Origin: Brucella tritici
Lineage (GTDB): Bacteria; Pseudomonadota; Alphaproteobacteria; Rhizobiales; Rhizobiaceae
DNA: 64,000 nucleotides
NCBI RefSeq assembly: GCF_008932295.1
Contig: NZ_WBWA01000026.1
Span: forward strand, 1-64,000
Reading direction: 5' to 3'
A model generated the notes under the pieces. That model was not told the origin of the DNA, did not search any database, and worked only from the letters and a program-made list of their open reading frames with translations. Positions 43,942 through 53,178 of this stretch are shown piece after piece. Position 1 is the first letter of the stretch. Each line of letters starts with the position of its first letter. Both the position numbers and the translations under genes were made by a program.

Positions 43942-45228
43942 TTATATCCTGTCCATCAGTGCATACCACGACAAGGCAAGGAACAGCAGCGGCGAGCGGA
44001 AGGTGCGACCGCCGGGGAAGGCGGGTATGCGCAGTTCTTCGAACAGTTTCAGCCTGTCGCGATTGCCCGCAACGGTTTCCGCGTAAAGCTTGCCCATATA
44101 GTTGGCCAGCATGACGCCATGGCCGGAATAGCCGCCTGCGGAAATCACACCGGGCATCACTTCGCGCACAAAGGGCTGGCGCGGCATGGTGATGCCGACC
44201 GAACCGCCCCATGCATGGGTAATCTCGACATTGGCAAGCGCGGGATAGATTTCCGCGATCTGGCGACGGATATGCGTGCTGATCTCACGCGGATTATCGG
44301 CAGTATAGGCTTCGCGTCCGCCGAACAGCAGCCTGCCGTCCTTTGAACGACGGAAATAACGCACAACGAAGCGGGAATCGTCGATGGATTCACCGCCCGG
44401 AATAACGGGGCTGTCGTTGCCGAGCGGCACCGTTGCGCCGATGAAGGAGCGGATCGGCATGACATGCGATGCGCTGACCGGCTCAAGCAATCCGCCATAG
44501 GCATTAACGGCAATGAAGGCGTTCTTCGCGACAATGGTTCCGCGATTGGTTTCGACCTCGACCCGTCCGCTTGCGGTGCTGATTTTGGTGGCTCTGGTGT
44601 CTTCAAACAGCTTTGCGCCTGCCGCTTGCGCCGCTTTTGCAGTTCCGACAAGCAGTTTCAGCGGATGAATATGACCGGTACCTGCGTCATAGACGCCGCC
44701 AAAATAGCGCTCTGAACCGAGCAGGCTCGCCGTTTCGGTGCGGTCGAGCAGACGCAGATGCTGATAGTTGAAGCGGCTCGCCATCAGCTCGACATGGCGT
44801 TCATACGACTTCAGATAGCGCGGCTTGTGCACGACCGAAATCTGGCCGGGCACATATTCCATGTCGATCCTGTGTTCATCGGCAAAGGCAAGGAGATAGG
44901 CCTTGGCTTCCTCAGCCACGTCGAACAGGGCCTTGGCGCGCTCAAAGCCATATTCCGCTTCAAGATCTTCGGCCCATGTGCGCTGGCCGGTGCCAAACTG
45001 GCCGCCATTGCGCCCCGACGCCCCGTCGCCGAACCGCGCTCCATCGATGAGCGTGACATCCACGCCTTGTCTCGCCAGATGATAGGCAGCCGAAAGCCCT
45101 GTATACCCGCCACCAATGACAACGACATCGGCCTGCCGCGAGCCATCCATCTCGGGATATTGCGGTCGGTCGGGAACGGTCGCCTCGTACCAGGAATAGC
45201 CGGGTGAGATTGGGGACTGGTAGGGCAT
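43942..45228 (-). CDS. puuB: FAD-dependent oxidoreductase, gamma-glutamylputrescine oxidase-like
   Basis: 428 aa, DAO/OrdL family. ADP-binding motif VVVIGGGYTGLSAAYHLARQG (about 34-54; key GxGxxG), then the GRNGGQFGTGQRTW segment typical of PuuB/OrdL, and a C-terminal GGYSGHGVMLANYMGKL flavin loop. N-terminal PGYSWYEATVPDRPQYP also matches PuuB proteins. With the adjacent glutamine-synthetase-like gene it would oxidise gamma-glutamylputrescine to the aldehyde in putrescine catabolism. Its last codons run into a truncated palindromic repeat, which supplies the stop; the final residues (ALMDRI) may therefore differ from relatives. Confidence 0.85.
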   Translation of the reverse strand: MPYQSPISPGYSWYEATVPDRPQYPEMDGSRQADVVVIGGGYTGLSAAYHLARQGVDVTLIDGARFGDGASGRNGGQFGTGQRTWAEDLEAEYGFERAKALFDVAEEAKAYLLAFADEHRIDMEYVPGQISVVHKPRYLKSYERHVELMASRFNYQHLRLLDRTETASLLGSERYFGGVYDAGTGHIHPLKLLVGTAKAAQAAGAKLFEDTRATKISTASGRVEVETNRGTIVAKNAFIAVNAYGGLLEPVSASHVMPIRSFIGATVPLGNDSPVIPGGESIDDSRFVVRYFRRSKDGRLLFGGREAYTADNPREISTHIRRQIAEIYPALANVEITHAWGGSVGITMPRQPFVREVMPGVISAGGYSGHGVMLANYMGKLYAETVAGNRDRLKLFEELRIPAFPGGRTFRSPLLFLALSWYALMDRI

Positions 45229-45239
45229 TGGCGATTCCG

Positions 45240-45707
45240 TTTAAGGGAGTAGGGGAATAGGGGAATAGGAGAGTATGTCAGGTTTCCGATAGTTTGCGGA
45301 TAAGAAGCCGCAGCAGTTTTCCGACGCTTTCGCTCATAGCCATGATGGGTCCCATTTTTGCGCTTTCGATGAAACCCAACCTCTCAGCAATGAGCAAGTG
45401 GGTTTCCACTTCTTTCAAGGAGCCTTGGGCGATACGGAGAAACTGCTGGTAGGAACCACGCGTATCGCGACCGTAACCTTCAGCAATATTGGCCGGGACA
45501 GAAACAGCAGCGCGCCGAACCTGGCTGGTGAGGCCATAAATCTCCTCTTTCGGCCAGGTTTCAGTCGATTTGTATATAGCTGTCACGAGCTCCATTGCTT
45601 GTTGCCACACAAGTATATCGCGATAAGAATTGATTGCCACAGCCACGCCCCCGCATATCTGCCTACTCCCCTACTCCCCTACTCCCCTACTGCCCTACTC
45701 CCTTAAA
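45240..45707. mobile_element. 468-bp inverted-repeat cassette carrying a four-helix-bundle gene
   Basis: TTTAAGGGAGTAGGG at 45240-45254 is repeated in inverse orientation at 45693-45707, and both ends continue inward with degenerate 7-8-bp tandem units (GGGGAATAG on the left; CCCCTACT on the right, four times). The single gene inside is the IVS/Avd-like protein. The cassette sits between puuB and puuA, which otherwise look like one operon, and the right end contributes the puuA stop codon. No transposase; the mechanism of movement is unknown. Confidence 0.7.
45278..45646 (-). CDS. Four-helix-bundle protein (23S rRNA intervening-sequence/S23, Avd-like)
   Basis: 122 aa from GTG 45646 (GTG 45640 is an alternative). 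The family pattern is clear: YRDILVWQQAMELVTAIYK (about 8-26), WPKEEIYGLTSQVRRAAVSVP (about 31-51), then ANIAEGYGRDTRGSYQQFLRIA (about 52-73) and LKEVETHLLIAERLGF. Members form pentameric helical barrels and are related to the Avd accessory proteins of diversity-generating retroelements; free-standing copies have no settled function. It is the only gene of an inverted-repeat-bounded cassette inserted between puuB and puuA. Confidence 0.9.
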   Translation of the reverse strand: MAVAINSYRDILVWQQAMELVTAIYKSTETWPKEEIYGLTSQVRRAAVSVPANIAEGYGRDTRGSYQQFLRIAQGSLKEVETHLLIAERLGFIESAKMGPIMAMSESVGKLLRLLIRKLSET

Positions 45708-47133
45708 CATTGAGCAACAAAAACTCGCGTTCCCACGGGCTGATGACTTCCATGAAGGTTTCGAACTCGGCGCGCTTGATGGCGGCATAGGTCGTGACGA
45801 AGGAACTGCCGAACAGATTGCGCAGCTCCGTGTCCTCCTCAAACAGCTCCACCGCGTCGATCAGGCCGCGGGGCAGCTCGATTTCCTTGGTGTTGACGCT
45901 GGTGGTCGCAGGTTGTTCGGCTTCAATCTTGTTCACAAGGCCGATCAGGCCGCAGGCAAGCGAAGCCGCCAGCGCGAGATAGGGGTTGGCGTCGGAGGAG
46001 GGGATGCGGTTTTCCACGCGGCGCCCGTTGGGGTCCGAGCGCGGGACGCGGAAGGCAGTGGTGCGGTTGTCGTAACCCCATTTGACGTTGACGGGTGCGG
46101 AAGCATCCGGCGTCAGGCGGCGATAGGAATTCACATAGGGCGCGAACATGACAAGCGCGTTCGGCACATGACGCTGCATGCCGCCGATAAAATGGCGGAA
46201 AGCCTCGCTTTCACTGCCGTCCTCATTGGTGAAGATGTTGCGTCCCGTCTTCTTGTCCACGATGGACTGGTGGATATGCATTGCCGAACCGGGCTGGCCC
46301 TGAATGGGCTTGGCCATGAAGGTGGCATACATGTCGTGCTTGAGTGCCGCCTCGCGGATCGTGCGCTTGAACATGAATACCTGATCGGCCAGCTCCACCG
46401 GGTCGCCATGGCGCAGGTTGATCTCAAGCTGGCCAGCGCCTTCTTCGTGGATCAGCGTGTCGATCTCCAGCCCCTGGCCCTCGGAGAAATGGTAGATGTC
46501 ATCGATCAGCTCGTCGAATTCGTTGACGCCAGCAATCGAATAGCCCTGACCGCCGCCAATAGCGCGGCCCGACCGGCCGACAGGCGGTGTCAGCGGATAG
46601 TCGGGATCAGGGTTCTTGCGAACCAGATAGAATTCGATTTCAGGGGCAACGACCGGTTTCAGGCCGCGCTTGCTGTAGGCCGCGACGACATTGCGCAGAA
46701 CATTGCGCGGTGTGAACTCGACGGCACGCCCGTCCTGATAGACGAGATCGCAGATAACCTGTGCCGTCGGGTCGGTTTCCCATGGAACAGCCGACAGCGT
46801 GGAAAGGTCGGGCAGCAGTCTCAGGTCGCCGTCATCTTCGGGATAATGGAAGCCGTAACCATCTTCCGGATAATCGCCCGAAATCGTCGTCATGAAGACG
46901 GCAGAAGGCAAAGCCAGTGAGGTATTGGAGGTGAATTTCTTCGACGGCATCATCTTGCCGCGGGCAACCCCGGCCTGATCGGGGGTGATGCATTCGATGT
47001 CTTCGATGTCACGCCAGGCAAGCCATTCGGTCGCCTGCTTCCAGTTCTTCACACCGCGAAGAGATTTGACATAGGCAGGCGTACGGCGACGCGGGGCGCG
47101 CGTAACCTTCTTTTCCGTCGTATCAGCAGACAT
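45703..47133 (-). CDS. puuA: Glutamine synthetase-family protein, gamma-glutamylputrescine synthetase-like
   Basis: 476 aa from ATG 47133 (MSADTTEKK). Glutamine-synthetase fold: the N-terminal beta-grasp part with ECITPDQAGVARGKMMP, and the catalytic barrel with EIEFYLV (about 144-150), EEGAGQLEINL (about 226-236), the MAKPIQGQPGSAMHIHQS segment (about 269-286) holding metal and ATP ligands, and NRTTAFRVP. GS-type proteins beside a PuuB-like oxidase glutamylate putrescine with ATP. The stop codon lies inside the right inverted repeat of the neighbouring cassette, just after the usual EREFLLLNV ending. Confidence 0.9.
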   Translation of the reverse strand: MSADTTEKKVTRAPRRRTPAYVKSLRGVKNWKQATEWLAWRDIEDIECITPDQAGVARGKMMPSKKFTSNTSLALPSAVFMTTISGDYPEDGYGFHYPEDDGDLRLLPDLSTLSAVPWETDPTAQVICDLVYQDGRAVEFTPRNVLRNVVAAYSKRGLKPVVAPEIEFYLVRKNPDPDYPLTPPVGRSGRAIGGGQGYSIAGVNEFDELIDDIYHFSEGQGLEIDTLIHEEGAGQLEINLRHGDPVELADQVFMFKRTIREAALKHDMYATFMAKPIQGQPGSAMHIHQSIVDKKTGRNIFTNEDGSESEAFRHFIGGMQRHVPNALVMFAPYVNSYRRLTPDASAPVNVKWGYDNRTTAFRVPRSDPNGRRVENRIPSSDANPYLALAASLACGLIGLVNKIEAEQPATTSVNTKEIELPRGLIDAVELFEEDTELRNLFGSSFVTTYAAIKRAEFETFMEVISPWEREFLLLNV

Positions 47134-47206
47134 CAATCACCAGAAAATGATTTCGATAGCGGCATGATAGCTGTGACCGGCCTCAATGACAAATGGGTCC
47201 GGCAAG

Positions 47207-47243
47207 CTTTTGTGTGCGCCATCGAAGAAAGCGCACACAAAAG
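47207..47243 (-). terminator. Perfect 13-bp hairpin after the first DUF2780-like gene
   Basis: CTTTTGTGTGCGC (47207-47219) / GCGCACACAAAAG (47231-47243), 11-nt loop, 13 nt beyond the stop at 47256 and 74 nt before the puuA start. A T-tract is lacking, so it may act as 3' stabiliser or a puuA leader hairpin. Confidence 0.55.
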
Positions 47244-47255
47244 AAATTTGATGCA

Positions 47256-47672
47256 TCAGAGGCCGAAATGGCCCTTGAGTGCAGGCACGTTCGCTACCAG
47301 CTGGTCGACCAGCTTAGGGTCGTGATCGCGCACATAGTTGATTACCTGCCCGCCTGCTTCGGTGATCTGGTCGCTGGAGAGGCCGCTGGAACGAAGCGTG
47401 GCAGCGGCTTTCAGAAGTGCGCTCATCTTTTCGCCCGCCACATTGTCCATCAGGCCCGACAGCGCACCCATGATGCCGCCAGTGCTCGACGCAAGCACGT
47501 CGTGGGCGGTGGCGAGCTGCTGCGCGTCCGGCAGGAGCGCGAAAATCTTGTTGCCGATTTCAGGCGCGCTGTGCTGCAGCACGGAAAACACCGAACCGGC
47601 CAGCTTTTCTGCAAGCTGCGGATCGATGTTGATCTTGGTTGCGATACTGTCGATGAGAGACTGAACAGACAT
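47256..47672 (-). CDS. Small helical protein, DUF2780-like, paralogue 1
   Basis: 138 aa, ATG 47672. It begins MSVQSLIDSIATKINIDPQ and is all-helical with a Gly-rich middle (STGGIMGALSGLMDNVAGEKMSA is within about 62-85), a layout like DUF2780/VcgC proteins. It shares its N-terminal pattern (MS-x-QSLID-x-IA) and C-terminal pattern (VPALK-x-HF) with the next gene upstream, so the two arose by tandem duplication. No signal peptide. Function unknown. Confidence 0.65.
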   Translation of the reverse strand: MSVQSLIDSIATKINIDPQLAEKLAGSVFSVLQHSAPEIGNKIFALLPDAQQLATAHDVLASSTGGIMGALSGLMDNVAGEKMSALLKAAATLRSSGLSSDQITEAGGQVINYVRDHDPKLVDQLVANVPALKGHFGL

Positions 47673-47867
47673 GAAAATTCCGTATTCCTTGCCCCCGCAA
47701 GGGGCGGTTCAAACCGCGATTGGCGGGTAAGCCGCTATGGCTCCCACGACCAACCATCTACAAGCGACCCGAAGGCTGGTGCGCCGGATCGGGATGCAGG
47801 GACCATCAATGGTGTACTGACGTCAATGCATAAGATGCGGCTTTGTTGGGGTTCGGTGAATTTTCAG

Positions 47868-48308
47868 TCAAGATTCAGTTTGTGGAATATTGAAGTGGCT
47901 TTTCAGCGCCGGGACGAATGCAAAGAGCTTTCGCACAAGTTCGCGATCTTTTTGCCTGATATGACGGATGACCGTCAGGAAGGCCTGATTGGTCTGATCC
48001 ATGCTCATGCCTGTCGATTTCAACGCTGCCAGACCGCAGACCAGTGCACCTATTCTTTCGCCCGCGAAGCTTCCTGCGACATTGGAAACTGTTCCGAGGA
48101 TGCCATCCGCATGGTGATTTTCGGGATTGAGCACGTCATTGGCGCGTGCCAGTGCAGGCGCACCGGGAATCAGGTTGAATATTTGTGGTGCGACAATCGG
48201 AGCTTCATGCTGGATGATGGAGAGCAATATTCCAACCGTCTGCTCGGCGGCTCCAGGATCTATATTGGCGTTTGAGGCAATATTGTCTATCAGGGATTGG
48301 ATTGACAT
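47868..48308 (-). CDS. Small helical protein, DUF2780-like, paralogue 2
   Basis: 146 aa, ATG 48308, tandem paralogue of the gene at 47256 (same strand, 196 bp apart). Shared features are MSIQSLIDNIASNANIDPG at the start, SIIQHEAPIVAPQIFNLIPGA in the middle and VPALKSHFN near the end (compare VPALKGHFG). An insertion NPENHHADG replaces the Gly-rich step of the first copy. Codon choice appears less GC-rich than neighbours. Function unknown. Confidence 0.6.
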   Translation of the reverse strand: MSIQSLIDNIASNANIDPGAAEQTVGILLSIIQHEAPIVAPQIFNLIPGAPALARANDVLNPENHHADGILGTVSNVAGSFAGERIGALVCGLAALKSTGMSMDQTNQAFLTVIRHIRQKDRELVRKLFAFVPALKSHFNIPQTES

Positions 48309-48392
48309 TTCTCACCCATGAAAATTGATAAAATAATATTTGTCTGAATAATTTTATGAGAAATAATACTTCTATTTAGAATAGTGTAATTT

Positions 48393-48421
48393 TGTATTTT
48401 CTTATACGGTAAGAAAATACA
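48393..48421. promoter_or_regulatory. Perfect 12-bp inverted repeat upstream of the bestrophin-like gene
   Basis: TGTATTTTCTTA (48393-48404) / TAAGAAAATACA (48410-48421) around TACGG, in an AT-rich region 72 bp before the start at 48494. Operator or leader hairpin. Confidence 0.5.
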
Positions 48422-48493
48422 GGGTGCTTCTGGCCGTGTGTTGCAAGAAGGCGTATAGGCTGCTTTTGCCAATCTTCGTCGGACCCATTTGAA

Positions 48494-49423
48494 ATGATCG
48501 TTCGCCCGCGTCCCCCTTTGTGGAAGCTCTTCTTCATTCTCAAGGGCTCCATCATCCTGCGTATCCTGCCGCAGATTTTTGCGGTTTTCCTTCTGTCGGT
48601 GCTGGTCGTCTGGGCGCATCGCGCTTTTCCCGGCTGGGTGCCAGCCGTCAACAACGGGACGGCCCTGGCGCTGCTCGGTATTGCGCTTTCGATCTTCCTC
48701 GGTTTTCGCAATAACGCCTGTTATGACCGCTGGTGGGAAGCCCGCAAAATCTGGGGCAAGCTCGTCTATACGACGCGCAATCTGGCGCGTCAGGCGCTGT
48801 TGCTGGAAAATGTGCCGGGACTGGAAGGCAGACGGGAAAAGCTGCTCCGTTATGCGATTGCGTTTTCGCAGGCCATGGTCAGTCATCTTCGGCCAGAGGG
48901 AACTGGCGGCTCGAACAAATACGACAAATGGCTGTCGGAAGAAGAACGGAAGGGGTTGGCAGAAAGCCGTAACAAGCCCGATTTCATCTTGCGCCGGCTT
49001 GGTGTCGTGCTTGCGGATATGCGTGTGAAAGGCGCTCTGCATCCGGTCGATTTCCAGACGCTGGACAGTTCAGTGTCCGCACTGGCAGAGGTTCAGGCGG
49101 CGTGCGAGCGGTTGCGGTTCACGCCTGTTCCCTTCGGCTATACCCTGCTTCTGCATCGCACGGCCTATCTGTTCTGTTTCTTCATACCGTTCGGCTTTGC
49201 AGATATGCTCGGTTGGGGAACGCCATTTGCGACGACGCTGGTGGCCTATACTTTCTTTGGGCTGGATGCGCTGGGCGATGAGCTGGAGGAGCCGTTTGGA
49301 ACACTGCCGAACGATCTGCCCATCGGTGCCATCGCCGACACAATCGAAATCAATCTGCGGGAAGCGCTGGTTGAGGAAAACCTGCCCGCCCTTCCTCAAC
49401 CTGTCGACTATCTTCTGATGTAA
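48494..49423 (+). CDS. Bestrophin-family (UPF0187/YneE-like) ion channel protein
   Basis: 309 aa, ATG 48494. The bacterial bestrophin pattern is visible: PLWKLFFILKGSIILRI at the N-terminus, a first membrane pair (about 22-75), the highly conserved FRNNACYDRWWEARKIWGKL (about 74-93), and a second membrane pair around LLHRTAYLFCFFIPFGFADM to LVAYTFFGLDALGDELEEPFG (about 222-276), the latter containing the conserved acidic cluster. Bacterial homologues form pentameric cation or anion channels in the inner membrane. Its stop codon touches a hairpin that terminates the convergent minus-strand unit. Confidence 0.93.
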   Translation: MIVRPRPPLWKLFFILKGSIILRILPQIFAVFLLSVLVVWAHRAFPGWVPAVNNGTALALLGIALSIFLGFRNNACYDRWWEARKIWGKLVYTTRNLARQALLLENVPGLEGRREKLLRYAIAFSQAMVSHLRPEGTGGSNKYDKWLSEEERKGLAESRNKPDFILRRLGVVLADMRVKGALHPVDFQTLDSSVSALAEVQAACERLRFTPVPFGYTLLLHRTAYLFCFFIPFGFADMLGWGTPFATTLVAYTFFGLDALGDELEEPFGTLPNDLPIGAIADTIEINLREALVEENLPALPQPVDYLLM

Positions 49424-49454
49424 AAAAAGCCCCGACTGGCAGGGCCAGCCGGGG
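49422..49454 (-). terminator. Rho-independent terminator of the 49.5-49.8 kb minus-strand unit
   Basis: Reading leftwards: CCCCG-x-CTGGC, loop of 3, GCCAG-x-CGGGGC followed by seven T (A422-428 on plus). One mismatched pair in the stem. It directly follows the bestrophin stop and lies 52 nt after the small ORF at 49506. Confidence 0.85.
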
Positions 49455-49505
49455 AGGTCAGTTGAGGAAATCCGACCATAAAGCGATTGGCAGATCAACC
49501 CCGTT

Positions 49506-49607
49506 TCATCGAATTTTACGGGCAACTGCCAGTTTGGACATTGTGTCGCTGCCAAAAGCGCAGTGTGCGAGCATGGCAGCGAGCGTAAGAGTGAGGACCG
49601 TCATCAT
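49506..49607 (-). CDS. Putative 33-aa small protein coupled to the upstream small gene
   Basis: ATG at 49607 overlaps the TGA of the preceding gene (ATGA), the classic coupling arrangement. The product, beginning MMTVLTLTLAAMLAHCAFGS, has a hydrophobic N-terminal half and a basic C-terminus (KLAVARKIR). It could be a membrane-inserted or exported peptide. A strong terminator follows 52 nt later on the same strand, so it would be the last gene of a two-gene unit. No homologue recognised; protein status is unproven. Confidence 0.4.
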   Translation of the reverse strand: MMTVLTLTLAAMLAHCAFGSDTMSKLAVARKIR

Positions 49608-49840
49608 TTGTCGTGGGTGACGATAACGGGGATCAGGAGATCGCCCCAGTTGCCGTCGCCGCCATGATGCCGGGCCGAGCGGACCAGTTCCACCGAAACG
49701 CCTGCCTCGACCGCCTTCATGACGGTGTAGTTGAGGCGATGCAGATCGTTGGCGAGCATACGGATAACGGTCTGCTGATCCGTGGACATGCTTGACGATT
49801 GTTCTTCTGCTCTTTCCTTGACGCGTGCTGGCGAATTCAT
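49604..49840 (-). CDS. Small hypothetical protein, 78 aa
   Basis: ATG 49840 preceded by CAGGAGGAAC; an internal ATG at 49789 is the alternative. Charged N-terminus (VKERAEEQSSS), helical middle (IRMLANDLHRLNYTVMKAVEAGVSVELV) spanning about 25-52, and a C-terminus rich in Gly/His/Asp (RHHGGDGNWGDLLIPVIVTH). Not membrane-bound. It lies 31 bp downstream of aceA on the same strand and may be cotranscribed with it; no family recognised. Confidence 0.65.
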   Translation of the reverse strand: MNSPARVKERAEEQSSSMSTDQQTVIRMLANDLHRLNYTVMKAVEAGVSVELVRSARHHGGDGNWGDLLIPVIVTHDK

Positions 49841-49871
49841 GGAACTGTTCCTCCTGTTTGATTGCTGACTG

Positions 49872-51161
<1,290 letters not shown>

Positions 51162-51228
51162 TTCGGTGTCTCCTCGTGTTGTAGTCGGTATTTGTAGAGC
51201 ATTTGATGGTCGCTCTTTCTGTGACCAG

Positions 51229-51379
51229 ATTTACAATCGCGATTATTGAAGTGCCAGAGAAACCGGAGAAATGGGCATATAATTGAGGTAATGCTGTCGG
51301 AGTTTTGACTGGGCGGTGATGTAAATTTGTAAATATTGTCAAAATCGAATTTTGCGTCTATTTTGTCATGAATTGTAAA
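51229..51379. promoter_or_regulatory. Three ATTGTAAA-like motifs between aceA and scfR-like gene
   Basis: ATTTACAAT (51229-51237), TTTGTAAA (51326-51333) and ATTGTAAA (51372-51379) recur in the divergent intergenic region. RamB-type regulators bind related TTTGCAAA motifs; these could be sites for the neighbouring regulator. Assignment is inference. Confidence 0.4.
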
Positions 51380-51406
51380 ATTGCCGTTTCGGGTTGGGAG
51401 AACCAG

Positions 51407-52819
51407 GTGAGCGAACGCAAGATATTTGCCGGGCCACGCATCAGGCGCATCCGCAACGAGCGGGGCTTGACCCAGACGGCGATGGCCGAGGCGCTCGGTA
51501 TTTCGCCGTCTTACCTGAACCTGATCGAGCGTAATCAACGACCGCTGACGGTGCAGCTTTTGCTGAAGCTTGCCAGCGTTTACAAGCTCGACCTCGACAG
51601 TCTTCAGGCCGAAAGCGGCTCTACGATCACTGGCCTCAAGGAAGTTTTCTCCGATCCGCTCCTGACCGGCGAATTGCCGGGCGATCAGGAGCTGGTCGAA
51701 ATCGGCGAGGCTGCGCCCAATGCTGCCGTCGGCATCATGAAGCTTTACCGTGCCTATCGCGAGCAGCAGCAGCGCTTGTCCGATCTGTCGCAATTGCTGT
51801 CGCATGAGGGAAGCGGGGCGGAGCTTTCGGCGACACGCCTGCCGCTGGATGAAGTGCGCGACGTGATGGCGCGGCGGGCCAACCATTATCCACGCATCGA
51901 GGAAGAGGCCGAGAGTTTCTACACCCTGCTGAAACCGGATGGCGATTTGTCGAGCGCGTTGAAGGATTGGCTTCGCCGCGAGCATGGCATCACGGTTCGC
52001 GCGCTGCCGGTTGCCACCATGCCGAACTGGCGCAGGCGTTATGACCGGCATTCGCAACGGCTGTTTGTTTCAGAGCGTCTGTCCCCCTTCGATCAGTTGC
52101 AGGAAATCGCCATGGAGGCGGCGCTGATCCGAATGCAGGTGGTGATCGGCGCAGAGATGGAGGGCCTGAAACTGTCATCAGGCGAGGCGAAGCGCATCGC
52201 GCGGTTCGAACTGGCGCGCTATGCGGCGCAGGCTTTGATGATGCCTTATCGCCAGTTTCGCGATGCAGCGGTCCGGGCTCGTTATGATGTGGATGTACTC
52301 CGCACGCGCTTCGGGGTCTCGTTCCAGCAGGCAGCAAACCGGCTGACCACATTGCAGCGGCAGGGGGCAAGTGCGCTGCCCTTCTTCGTGATGGAAATCG
52401 ACCATGCAGGCAATCGACTGCGCGTTGCAGGAGCGGAAGGTTTTCCGACCCGCTTCGGCGGTCAATGCCCCAAGCTGCCGGTCTATGCGGCTTTCACCCA
52501 GGCGGGCCAGGTGCTGGTGGAACCGGCGGAACTGCCGGACGGTTCGGCTTTCCTGACTATCGCCCGCACGCTGGAAGGGCCGCAGGGCGCATTCAGTGAG
52601 CGTCCACGCAGGACAGCGCTGTTGCTTGGTTGCGTGCTGGATGCGGGTGCCGACACGGTCTATGGCGCGTCACTTTCAAGGGCTGGCAATACGGAGATCG
52701 GCCCGGCCTGTCGTCTGTGCGAAAGGCAAGGCTGCATCACCCGCGCCGAGCCGCCGCTGACGCGCCCGCTCGGGCTGGACGAAATGGTGGCGGGGCTATC
52801 AGCATTCGATTTCCAATAG
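51407..52819 (+). CDS. XRE-family short-chain fatty acyl-CoA regulator (ScfR/RamB type)
   Basis: 470 aa from GTG 51407 (SERKIFAGPRIRRIRN), which follows GGGAG; ATG 51368 also opens the frame but lacks a site. N-terminal HTH RNERGLTQTAMAEALGIS (about 13-30), a central ImmA/IrrE-type domain (about 150-290) with FDQLQEIAMEAALIRMQ in place of a clear HExxH zinc motif, and a C-terminal DUF2083-like domain with a Cys cluster (CRLCERQGC, about 439-447). Members bind acyl-CoA and control glyoxylate-shunt genes, fitting the divergent aceA. Confidence 0.9.
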   Translation: MSERKIFAGPRIRRIRNERGLTQTAMAEALGISPSYLNLIERNQRPLTVQLLLKLASVYKLDLDSLQAESGSTITGLKEVFSDPLLTGELPGDQELVEIGEAAPNAAVGIMKLYRAYREQQQRLSDLSQLLSHEGSGAELSATRLPLDEVRDVMARRANHYPRIEEEAESFYTLLKPDGDLSSALKDWLRREHGITVRALPVATMPNWRRRYDRHSQRLFVSERLSPFDQLQEIAMEAALIRMQVVIGAEMEGLKLSSGEAKRIARFELARYAAQALMMPYRQFRDAAVRARYDVDVLRTRFGVSFQQAANRLTTLQRQGASALPFFVMEIDHAGNRLRVAGAEGFPTRFGGQCPKLPVYAAFTQAGQVLVEPAELPDGSAFLTIARTLEGPQGAFSERPRRTALLLGCVLDAGADTVYGASLSRAGNTEIGPACRLCERQGCITRAEPPLTRPLGLDEMVAGLSAFDFQ

Positions 52820-52852
52820 AGGCGCGAAGGGGCGCGATATTTCGGCTGTGAT

Positions 52853-53000
52853 GGCCTGCAAATGGCGTGGTTTTTCGCTTCCGGTGCTCATGTATGCTCT
52901 TTTTTACGCAAGTCTTATCCGAAAAGTCTGCAACTTTTCGGGACTTTGCTTGAAGTACATTCCGCTCCGGTTCTCAAACCCCACCATTTTCGACTCAGCA
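52853..53000 (+). repeat. 3'-flanking dispersed repeat, copy 3, interrupted by another repeat
   Basis: Left part GGCCTGCAAATGGCG...CTTCCGGTGCTCATGTA (to about 52894) and right part GTACATTCCGCTCCGG... (from about 52955) match copy 2 at 30119, but about 60 bp lie between them. The insert, with CTTATCCGAAAAG / CTTTTCGGGACTTT, is a half-element of the Bru-RS-like family. It starts 33 nt after the scfR-like stop. Confidence 0.7.
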
Positions 53001-53178
53001 CAGCCCAAATCTCATTGCCCCTTGGATGGTGCCCCTTGGGGAGCCTTTGAGATGCAATTTTTATGTTCGTCCTGTCACGACCCTGTTGACGAATGCTGTG
53101 CAATCTAAAAAAGTGCAATAAAGAAACAGTATATCCACCTTGAACCTGCACCGGAATTTATCGTGCAGATTGGAGCAA

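Noticed and set aside
45278-45646. Diversity-generating retroelement
   Set aside because: The Avd-like protein is present, but there is no reverse transcriptase, template repeat or variable repeat nearby.
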